Positions 1 through 5,604 of a DNA stretch of 7,248 bases are shown in pieces (the first letter of the stretch is position 1; each line of letters starts with the position of its first letter). The position numbers and the translations under genes are program-made. The stretch is from Phycisphaerae bacterium. Lineage in GTDB: Bacteria; Planctomycetota; Phycisphaerae; Sedimentisphaerales; Anaerobacaceae. The stretch is from positions 1 through 7,248 of the forward strand of contig DAOUVA010000217.1 in the NCBI GenBank assembly GCA_030667885.1, given 5' to 3'. A model generated the notes under the pieces. The model did no database searches. It was not told where the DNA came from and saw only the letters and a list, made by a program, of their open reading frames with translations.

Positions 1-434
1 GGGTGAATATCTGGTGCGACTGGAACCGTGACGGCGACTGGGACGATAGCACCAACACCAGCCCATCCCTTACCTGTTCCGGAGGGATTGTATCCGAGTG
101 GGCGGTACAGAACCAGTACCTTATCAATCTTCCGGCCGGGTTAAACCAGATAACAACGCCGGCATTCCAGTCATGGCATCCGGATGCAGGTACCAAGCAA
201 ATATGGATGAGGATTACTCTTTCGGATAAGCCCTGGACAGTCGGCAGTGCTCCCGGCTCCAGAGGCAACGGCGGTTCCGGACCGCAGAACGGCCACGTAT
301 TCGGCGAGACGGAAGATTACTACTTCATTCCGGATACGAGCTTCTCGATATGCCAGGATTACAACGGTGACGGGATAATTAATCTCCAGGACCTGGCGGC
401 TTTCACAACCGACTGGCTTGAGAACTGTCCGTAG
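1..434 (+). CDS. C-terminal part of exported GEVED-domain protein with dockerin-like tail (5' truncated)
   Basis: Only the last 144 or so codons are present; the frame is open from base 3 to a TAG at 432-434 and runs off the left edge, so the GTG at base 3 is probably an internal Val rather than a start. The N-terminal visible part (IWCDWNRDGDWDD, then GETEDYYF about 90 residues later) matches the pattern of the GEVED domain, a beta-sandwich module found in large secreted bacterial proteins, where an acidic DWN.DG.w.d segment opens the domain and a GE.EDY-type motif closes it. The last 27 residues, with DYNGDGIINLQDLAAF and then a DWL segment, form one EF-hand-like calcium loop with a following helix, like half of a type I dockerin; such tails are common at the ends of secreted Phycisphaerae proteins. 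The role is probably extracellular or cell-surface adhesion or substrate binding. The catalytic or binding partner domain, if any, lies outside the window. The family assignment is good; the function is inference. Confidence 0.8.
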   Translation, partial: VNIWCDWNRDGDWDDSTNTSPSLTCSGGIVSEWAVQNQYLINLPAGLNQITTPAFQSWHPDAGTKQIWMRITLSDKPWTVGSAPGSRGNGGSGPQNGHVFGETEDYYFIPDTSFSICQDYNGDGIINLQDLAAFTTDWLENCP

Positions 435-462
435 TAAGTTACCGGACATTTGATGTAAACAA

Positions 463-495
463 AAAGGCTGTGAGTGATAACCACTCGCAGCCTTT
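463..495. terminator. Bidirectional rho-independent terminator
   Basis: The arms AAAGGCTGTGAGTG (463-476) and CACTCGCAGCCTTT (482-495) pair over 14 positions with a single G-U wobble and a 5-base loop (ATAAC). On the plus strand the hairpin is followed by TTTCTTATTTAT; on the minus strand the complement ends in a TTTTTG run. It lies 28 bases past the stop of the GEVED gene and 47 bases past the stop of hemB, so it can end both converging transcripts. Confidence 0.9.
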
Positions 496-542
496 CTTAT
501 TTATATGAGCCCGGAAAACATAATGGGCTTGAGTACATCGGC

Positions 543-1517
543 TTAACTGATTTCTTTCGCCACTTCTTTAGCAAAATAAGTTATAAGGATGTCTGCACCT
601 GCGCGTTTGATGGAGGTTAGGAGTTCCAGCATTGTTGCCTTTCCATCCAGCAGACCTGCGGCGGCGGAGTTTTTTACCATCATATATTCGCCGGAGACGT
701 TATATGCGGCGAGCGGACAATCGAAACGCTGCTTTGCCGCGGCGATTATATCGAGGTAAGCAAGGGCGGGTTTTACCATCACAATATCAGCACCTTCTTG
801 TATATCGAGGGCAATCTCTGCCATGGCCTGCTCGGTACCGGAGGCAGGGTCCATCTGATAGGTCCTGCGGTCTCCAAAGGCGGGGGCGGATTCAGCGGCG
901 TCTCTGAAAGGGCCGTAGAAGGCAGAGGCATATTTGGCAGCATAAGACATAATCGTGACATCCTTGAAATCGTTTTCTTCGAGGGCTTCACGGATAGAGC
1001 TTATGCGGCCATCCATCATATCCGAAGGGGCAACTATATCGGCGCCGGCCTGGACGTGCGAGAGTGCCATTTTTGCCAGGAGCTCGCAGGTCGGGTCGTT
1101 ATCGACATTGTTGTCTTTTATGACGCCGCAATGGCCGTGGCTGGTAAATTCACAAAGGCAAACATCGGTAACAACCAAAAGCTCCGGAGCCGCCTTTTTG
1201 ATTTCCCTGATAGCCTGCTGGACAACGCCGTATTCTGCCCATGCTTGTGAACCGATATCATCTTTTTTGTCCGGCAAACCGAAAAGAAGAACCGCAGGTA
1301 TGCCAAGAGAGGCAACTTCAACGGCTTCGGCGGCAATGGTATCAGGCGAAAAGTGAAAACAATCATCCATTGACTTAATCGGCTCTTTGATGCCGGAACC
1401 CTCGCGGACAAATAATGGATACACCAGGTCATCCACACTCAAGGTATTTTTTCGCACGAGCCTTCGCATTGCATTACTGCTGCGCAGCCTTCGCATTCTG
1501 ATTTTTGGAAAGCCCAT
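543..1517 (-). CDS. hemB: Porphobilinogen synthase (delta-aminolevulinic acid dehydratase), zinc type
   Basis: This cytoplasmic enzyme condenses two 5-aminolevulinate molecules to porphobilinogen, the first common pyrrole of the haem, sirohaem and cobalamin routes. The 324-residue length is the usual full length. The two Schiff-base lysines are visible: Lys195 in SYAAKYASAFYGP and Lys249 in VMVKPALAYLD. The metal site VCLCEFTSHGHCG holds Cys120, Cys122 and Cys130, the catalytic zinc triad also seen in the E. coli enzyme, so this is the zinc-dependent class and not the magnesium/aspartate-rich class. The substrate-loop segment GDRRTYQMDPA (215-225) is also intact. The ATG at 1517-1515 is set by a good AAGGAG 6 bases upstream. 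It is the second gene of a minus-strand operon, 43 bp after cobA-hemD, whose uroporphyrinogen synthase half acts two steps later. The bidirectional hairpin at 463-495 lies downstream. Nothing is missing or unusual; identification is very secure. Confidence 0.97.
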   Translation of the reverse strand: MGFPKIRMRRLRSSNAMRRLVRKNTLSVDDLVYPLFVREGSGIKEPIKSMDDCFHFSPDTIAAEAVEVASLGIPAVLLFGLPDKKDDIGSQAWAEYGVVQQAIREIKKAAPELLVVTDVCLCEFTSHGHCGVIKDNNVDNDPTCELLAKMALSHVQAGADIVAPSDMMDGRISSIREALEENDFKDVTIMSYAAKYASAFYGPFRDAAESAPAFGDRRTYQMDPASGTEQAMAEIALDIQEGADIVMVKPALAYLDIIAAAKQRFDCPLAAYNVSGEYMMVKNSAAAGLLDGKATMLELLTSIKRAGADILITYFAKEVAKEIS

Positions 1518-1523
1518 AATTTA

Positions 1524-1529
1524 CTCCTT
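1524..1529 (-). promoter_or_regulatory. Shine-Dalgarno site of hemB
   Basis: The minus strand reads AAGGAGTAAATTATG; the AAGGAG core sits 6 bases before the hemB ATG and fixes that start. It lies inside the 43-bp gap after the cobA-hemD stop, so hemB can be initiated independently on the shared transcript. Confidence 0.8.
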
Positions 1530-1560
1530 CGGAGAATTTCAAATGGCCAAAACAAAATAT

Positions 1561-3075
1561 TTATTTATATGTTTGCTCAATCGCATCAATTAATCCATCA
1601 AGGGTATGCTCTGCGGCCGTCACATCAACATTTACACCGAGGATTTTCAAGCGTTCGGAAGTTACAGGCCCGATCGATGCGATTTTGACGTTAGCTGAAT
1701 TTATTATATCGCCGGGGATTAGTTCGAAGAAAGCATTTGCCGAAGAAGGGCTTGCAAAGGTCAGCCAGTCAATCCGGCCTTTATCAATTTCTTCAATAAG
1801 CCAATCGCTTTTGCATATCTGCTGCTCGGCGGTATAAACGGCAATATCCTGAACTTTGGCCCCGGCCTTTTCCAGCAGTTCGGCAAGCTCATTGGAAGCA
1901 ATTTTCGAACGCAACAGTAATATCTTTTTGTTTTTCAAGTTCGTATGGGCGATTAATTGCCTGCCAAGCTCTTTGCTGGTAAAAACACCCGGCACAAAAT
2001 CCACTTTTATTCCGAACTCGCTTAACTTGGCCGCAGTTTTGTCGCCTATCGCGGCTATTTTGGTTGAGCCGAAAACTCTGGCGTCTTTGCCCAGACTTCG
2101 CAGGGCTTCAAAGAATACAGCCACTCCATTGCCGCTTGTAAAGATAATCCAGTCGTGCTCAGTGATTTTTGTAAGCGTGCGCAAAAATTCGTTTTTCTCG
2201 GTCAGGGGCCTAATTTTTATCGTAGCGAACTTGCGCGGATTTCCGCCGCGACGAATAATCTTATCCGCAAAATCGATATTGCCGGGGATGTCCCGTGTTA
2301 CAACGATATTCCTGCCAAACAGCGGGCTCTGCATAAACCAGTTAAGCTGCGTGTCGCTGCCTGCGGCGGCACCGATGACTACGATAGCAGGTGGTTTAAT
2401 TCCTGTCTGTTTGCACTGTTGGCTTATATCGGAGATCGATGCTTTTGCAACCGCCTGTGTGGGGAAAGTAGCATTAGCAATTATCGCCACCGGAGTATCA
2501 GCGTTCATGCCGTTTTCCATTAACTGAGCGGCAATATAATCCAGATTGCCAATACCCATATAAAAAACTATGGTGCCGTTGAGCTTGGCGAGCAAGGGCC
2601 AGTCGATATTGGTCTTTTGCCTGTCCGGTGCCTCGTGACCTGTTACAAAAATAACCTGTGAACTATATTCCTTGTCAGTCAGCATGATACCGGCATAGGC
2701 GGCGACGGCGATGCCGGAGGATATGCCCGGAACGATTTCAAAACCGATACCGTGTTCGATAAGGGCGGCAAGCTCTTCGTGACATCTGCCGAAGATGCAG
2801 GGGTCGCCGCCCTTTAAGCGTACGACAGTTCGCCCTGCCAGGGCCTGTTCAAGCATCAGCTTGTTAATTTCTTTCTGCGTAACCGAGACCCCGCCGGTTC
2901 GTTTGGGCACGTGTAGAATCTCGGCGTCGGCGGGGGCAAATCTCAGCAAGGCCGGGTTGGCTAATTTGTCGTAAATGATACAGTCGGCGGCTTTGAGGGC
3001 TTCGGCGCCGCGAACGGTAATCAAATCAGCCCTGCCCGGGCCAGCTCCAACAAGATATACAAAACCTTTTTTCAT
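1561..3075 (-). CDS. cobA-hemD: Uroporphyrinogen-III C-methyltransferase / uroporphyrinogen-III synthase fusion
   Basis: This is a two-domain cytoplasmic enzyme of 504 residues. Residues 1-245 are a SUMT (CobA) methyltransferase, which uses S-adenosylmethionine to turn uroporphyrinogen III into precorrin-2. Its markers are VYLVGAGPGRADLIT (6-20), RLKGGDPCIFGR (86-97), VPGISSG (115-121), FVTGHE (143-148) and GTIVFYMGI (167-175). Residues 252-504 are HemD, which closes and inverts ring D of hydroxymethylbilane; IIFTSGNGV (310-318), YTAEQQ (414-419), FASPSSANAFF (440-450) and IGPVTSERL (468-476) fit this weakly conserved family. The fusion makes and then diverts uroporphyrinogen III in one polypeptide and is common in Clostridia and Planctomycetes. 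The ATG at 3075 is the only start possible: an in-frame TAA lies at 3090-3088 and no clear Shine-Dalgarno is seen. It leads an operon with hemB. The usual hemA and hemC partners are not upstream, where a divergent unrelated gene begins. The TSA and LTHR stretches of typical SUMT read SSG and LTDK here. Confidence 0.94.
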   Translation of the reverse strand: MKKGFVYLVGAGPGRADLITVRGAEALKAADCIIYDKLANPALLRFAPADAEILHVPKRTGGVSVTQKEINKLMLEQALAGRTVVRLKGGDPCIFGRCHEELAALIEHGIGFEIVPGISSGIAVAAYAGIMLTDKEYSSQVIFVTGHEAPDRQKTNIDWPLLAKLNGTIVFYMGIGNLDYIAAQLMENGMNADTPVAIIANATFPTQAVAKASISDISQQCKQTGIKPPAIVVIGAAAGSDTQLNWFMQSPLFGRNIVVTRDIPGNIDFADKIIRRGGNPRKFATIKIRPLTEKNEFLRTLTKITEHDWIIFTSGNGVAVFFEALRSLGKDARVFGSTKIAAIGDKTAAKLSEFGIKVDFVPGVFTSKELGRQLIAHTNLKNKKILLLRSKIASNELAELLEKAGAKVQDIAVYTAEQQICKSDWLIEEIDKGRIDWLTFASPSSANAFFELIPGDIINSANVKIASIGPVTSERLKILGVNVDVTAAEHTLDGLIDAIEQTYK

Positions 3076-3094
3076 AGCATGTAGTCGTTAGTTA

Positions 3095-3184
3095 GTAGTT
3101 TTTAGCTAATAGTTTGTTGTTAAGATACCAAATTTGTCCAAAATATGCCATTGATTTTGCTAACCACTAACTTTAGCAAACTAC
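3095..3184. repeat. Imperfect long inverted repeat
   Basis: The left arm at 3095-3124 (starting GTAGTTTTTAGCTAA) and the right arm at 3159-3184 (whose complement starts GTAGTTTGCTAA) align over about 26 bases with a 3-base gap and several mismatches, around a 34-base spacer. The start of the left arm also has a repetitive GTTAGTTAGTAG texture. It could fold as a long hairpin in the cobA-hemD leader, be a decayed small mobile repeat, or be a low-complexity coincidence. The spacer contains a shorter AAAAT...ATTTT symmetry. Confidence 0.45.
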
Positions 3185-3219
3185 ACATTTTTCAGATTGA
3201 TTATTTACAAAGCAGAATT

Positions 3220-3249
3220 TTGACAATTTTTGATTTACCGGGTTATTGT
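3220..3249 (+). promoter_or_regulatory. Candidate sigma-70-type promoter for the metallopeptidase/ATP-grasp pair
   Basis: A perfect TTGACA (3220-3225) is followed after 18 bases by TATTGT (3244-3249), which matches four of six -10 consensus positions. It would give a leader of about 105 bases before the ATG at 3362. A second possible -10, TATGAT at 3332-3337, sits closer to the gene but has no clear -35. AT-rich sequence produces such matches by chance, so this is a tentative call. Confidence 0.35.
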
Positions 3250-3251
3250 AT

Positions 3252-3274
3252 TTTAGCGGGATTTTACAGCTAAA
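3252..3274. promoter_or_regulatory. Operator-like inverted repeat TTTAGC-N11-GCTAAA
   Basis: Perfect 6-base arms, TTTAGC (3252-3257) and GCTAAA (3269-3274), flank 11 bases. The dyad sits where transcription would start from the candidate promoter at 3220-3249, a usual position for a repressor operator. The same half-site appears three more times nearby. No regulator gene is in the window, so the role is inference. Confidence 0.3.
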
Positions 3275-3361
3275 CCATGACAAGTAACAAAGACTTTGGT
3301 ATGTTATGTGGGCTGTTCAGATTAATTTCATTATGATAACAATAAGTTAAATACGAATTTC

Positions 3362-4381
3362 ATGAGAAGTGTTAGGAAAAAGATAGAATGGGAAGCTCTT
3401 TCCGATGAGGAACTACTGCAAATAAAAATTCGCGATTTCAACTTATCAATTCATGAATCTCCGTTAGAACCTCTCATAGAGAACCTCTACAATGAACTGG
3501 ATACAAAGGGCATAACGTTTCATCCACCGTGTTATCTTGCAGATGAATGGCTGTGCCCGGACGGGGAGCCGATTATTGGAATACCTTTTTGCCTTGCCCA
3601 CCCAAGGCTCAGGCATATCGAACAAAAAATGATGCTCGAAGTCGAGGGAGGTACCGATGCATCGTGTATGAGACTACTGCGGCACGAAACAGGGCATGCT
3701 TTAAATTATGCATACAAATTCTATAAGAAAACCCGCTGGAGGGAATTGTTTGGCCCTTTTAGCAGCAAATATTCGAATTCATATTACTCTCAACCCTATT
3801 CAAAACGGTTCGTAATACATCTTGAGAATAATTATGCTCAGTCACATCCTGACGAGGATTTTGCAGAAACATTCGCTGTGTGGCTCACACCAAACTTATG
3901 CTGGGAGAGGAAATATCGCGGCTGGCCTGCAATAAAAAAACTTAGATATGTTGACAGTTTAATGAAAAAAATCTCCAATGAAACTCCCAAAAGAATATGT
4001 CAACAAAAACCTCCCTGGTCGGCATCGCGAATGATTTCCACCCTGGAAGCTTATTATGAAAGGAAACGTAAGATTCTCGGAGAGGAATTTAAGGGATTTT
4101 ATGACGATAATCTGATGAAAGTATTTTCACGACAATACGATGCCCCATCAAGTGAGAGAGCCTCAAGGATTTTGAGACGGCACCGCCGGGCACTGTTAAA
4201 TAATATTACAAAGTGGACGGGACATAGAAAATATGACGTTTACGAACTAATCAACAAGCTAATTAATCGTTGCGAGACATTAGAGCTTTATGGTAAAGAA
4301 GAGGATATAATAGGCGCAGCAACTTTAATCGCAACAATAGCCGGCAACAAACTTCGTATTCCCAAAAGCAACAGACATTAA
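3362..4381 (+). CDS. Putative zinc-dependent metallopeptidase (HETGH), cytoplasmic
   Basis: The 339-residue product has no signal peptide or membrane segment. The zinc-binding HExxH motif is HETGH at 108-112 (in MRLLRHETGHALNYAY), giving two zinc histidines and the catalytic Glu109. About 50 residues on, SHPDEDFAETFAVWL (161-175) provides acidic residues, one of which (Glu166 or Glu169) is the probable third ligand. This pairing resembles the 'putative zinc-binding metallopeptidase' group, whose second motif has an E-FAE-type core. The helical C-terminal third (about 205-339), rich in Lys and Arg, matches nothing I recognise. The ATG is the only conventional start after an in-frame TAA at 3323-3325, and there is no visible Shine-Dalgarno. 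Its stop overlaps the next start as TAATG, so it is translationally coupled to the ATP-grasp ligase. The substrate is unknown; a peptide or protein handled by that ligase is a reasonable guess. The metallopeptidase fold call is good; the function is open. Confidence 0.8.
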   Translation: MRSVRKKIEWEALSDEELLQIKIRDFNLSIHESPLEPLIENLYNELDTKGITFHPPCYLADEWLCPDGEPIIGIPFCLAHPRLRHIEQKMMLEVEGGTDASCMRLLRHETGHALNYAYKFYKKTRWRELFGPFSSKYSNSYYSQPYSKRFVIHLENNYAQSHPDEDFAETFAVWLTPNLCWERKYRGWPAIKKLRYVDSLMKKISNETPKRICQQKPPWSASRMISTLEAYYERKRKILGEEFKGFYDDNLMKVFSRQYDAPSSERASRILRRHRRALLNNITKWTGHRKYDVYELINKLINRCETLELYGKEEDIIGAATLIATIAGNKLRIPKSNRH

Positions 4382-5454
4382 TGAAGAAAAAATTAAATAT
4401 TACGGTTCTGGTTGATATCGCGGAGATTCCTTCGGAAGATCCGGATTTCATGGCTGGGGTCCATCAACAGAGTACAGAGTACCATGTTATTGATACATTG
4501 CGCAACCTGGGTCATCATGTATCTGTGCTTGGGTCAATGGAAAATATTGAAGAAACTATCATAAAGCTTAAGGAGCAACATCCTGATTTGGTATTCAATC
4601 TCACCGAGCACTTAGGCGGTGATCGCAAACATGACAAAAACATCGCGGCACTTCTTGAAATGCTGGAAATTCCATTTACAGGAGCCGGTTCAACCGGCCT
4701 TTTGTTGAGCAGAGACAAGAGATTATGTAAGGAGCTTCTGAGTCTGCACAGAATTCGTGTTCCCAGGTTTGTCTCATTGCCTTTAAATAAGACTATAAGT
4801 TTTACGAAGAAACTTCATTTCCCGTTAGTGGTAAAACCAGCCATGGAGGACAGCTCTGAAGGTATTTCCAATGCATCAATTGTATGGAAAGATGGCGCAC
4901 TTAAAGACCGCGCAAAATTTGTGCACGAAAGATGGAAACAGGCGGCAATTGCAGAAGAATATATCGAAGGACAAGAACTTTATGTGAGCATTCTTGGGAA
5001 TAAGAGGCTTTGTGTTTTGCCGATACGCGAATGTTTTTTTAATCCTGAAGACAATAAGGGGCCTTGCTTAGCCACTTACCGAGTAAAATGGAACGCGAAA
5101 TATAGAGAGAAATGGGACATTAAATTTGGATTCGCTGAGCTTGAAACACCGTTAATCAAAAAGATCGAACACATCTGCAAGAAAGTTTACAAGGTGCTGC
5201 AGCTTCGGGATTATGGAAGGATAGATATCAGGGTCACTTCGGACGAAAAAATATATATACTCGAAGCCAATTCCAATCCAGACCTTGCTTTCGGAGAAGA
5301 AGTTGCTGAGTCTGCGGATAAGTGCGGTATTTCGTATGAGAACCTTATAAAGCGAATCGTAAATATAGCATTAAGGCGATTTACTGTAAAACAACCTTCT
5401 CGCAGTGTTTCTGTCGCGGAGAGCAGCCCTGAACCGGCTCCGGATATTCCCTGA
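4381..5454 (+). CDS. ATP-grasp ligase related to D-alanine-D-alanine ligase, substrate unknown
   Basis: This 357-residue cytoplasmic protein has the Ddl-type three-part layout. The N-terminal domain carries VFNLTEHLGG (71-80) and IPFTGAG (97-103). The ATP-grasp part carries SRDK (110-113), PLVVKPAMEDSSEGIS (148-163), AEEYIEGQEL (191-200), DYGRIDIRV (277-285) and the metal-binding ILEANSNPDL (293-302; Glu294 and Asn297 as likely Mg ligands). These enzymes use ATP to make an acyl-phosphate from a carboxylate and join it to an amine. The residues that bind D-Ala in true Ddl, an HG..GEDG..Q loop, are replaced here by EHLGGDRKHDKN, and Ddl's NT.PG reads NSNPD, so peptidoglycan D-Ala-D-Ala synthesis is unlikely. 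The start ATG lies in the TAATG overlap with the metallopeptidase gene, without its own Shine-Dalgarno. The last 20 residues are a Ser/Pro/Glu-rich, probably disordered tail. A role in making or capping a peptide together with the peptidase is inferred. Confidence 0.85.
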   Translation: MKKKLNITVLVDIAEIPSEDPDFMAGVHQQSTEYHVIDTLRNLGHHVSVLGSMENIEETIIKLKEQHPDLVFNLTEHLGGDRKHDKNIAALLEMLEIPFTGAGSTGLLLSRDKRLCKELLSLHRIRVPRFVSLPLNKTISFTKKLHFPLVVKPAMEDSSEGISNASIVWKDGALKDRAKFVHERWKQAAIAEEYIEGQELYVSILGNKRLCVLPIRECFFNPEDNKGPCLATYRVKWNAKYREKWDIKFGFAELETPLIKKIEHICKKVYKVLQLRDYGRIDIRVTSDEKIYILEANSNPDLAFGEEVAESADKCGISYENLIKRIVNIALRRFTVKQPSRSVSVAESSPEPAPDIP

Positions 5455-5590
5455 GCTGCAATTGAGAAGTGTTTGACCGAGAAAAAAATAAGCCAGACTC
5501 GAAAGTTTATGGTCAATTCGACTTTATGGATGAATAACCGTAATCTGAGAATAAAACGGAAAATCAACAGTTTGAAATCTTACACTCGTT

Positions 5591-5596
5591 AAGGAG
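5591..5596 (+). promoter_or_regulatory. Shine-Dalgarno site of the DUF4838 lipoprotein gene
   Basis: AAGGAG lies 8 bases before the ATG at 5605 and decides that start. The 136 bases between the ATP-grasp stop and this site contain no obvious terminator and no convincing promoter, so it is unclear whether the gene begins a new transcript or follows the pair upstream. Confidence 0.8.
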
Positions 5597-5604
5597 ACTA
5601 TACG

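Larger units (their letters stand above)
3076..3361. other. AT-rich divergent intergenic region
   Basis: This stretch separates the minus-strand cobA-hemD/hemB operon from the plus-strand metallopeptidase/ATP-grasp pair, so it should hold promoters for both. I see no ORF with coding character and no tRNA. It contains an imperfect inverted repeat, a recurring TTTAGC/GCTAA(A) motif and a candidate plus-strand promoter, listed separately. I could not find a convincing minus-strand -35/-10 pair for the tetrapyrrole operon. Confidence 0.7.

Noticed and set aside
798..1250. Plus-strand open frames of 133-150 codons opposite hemB.
   Set aside because: They overlap the well-conserved hemB sequence in antisense and have no recognisable domains or start signals.
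1856..2527. A 223-codon open frame on the plus strand inside cobA-hemD.
   Set aside because: It is fully antisense to a confidently identified gene, its product resembles no family and it has no ribosome site; it is a by-product of the codon pattern on the other strand.
3076..3250. A minus-strand promoter for the cobA-hemD/hemB operon.
   Set aside because: One must exist somewhere, but the candidates I could build (for example TTGTAA or TGGACA) lacked a convincing -10 partner, so none is annotated.
5473..5523. Promoter-like pieces TTGACC (5473-5478) and TTCGAC, and an AAAGT...ACTTT dyad, before the DUF4838 gene.
   Set aside because: No acceptable -10 box lies at the right distance from either -35-like hexamer, and the dyad arms are only five bases long.
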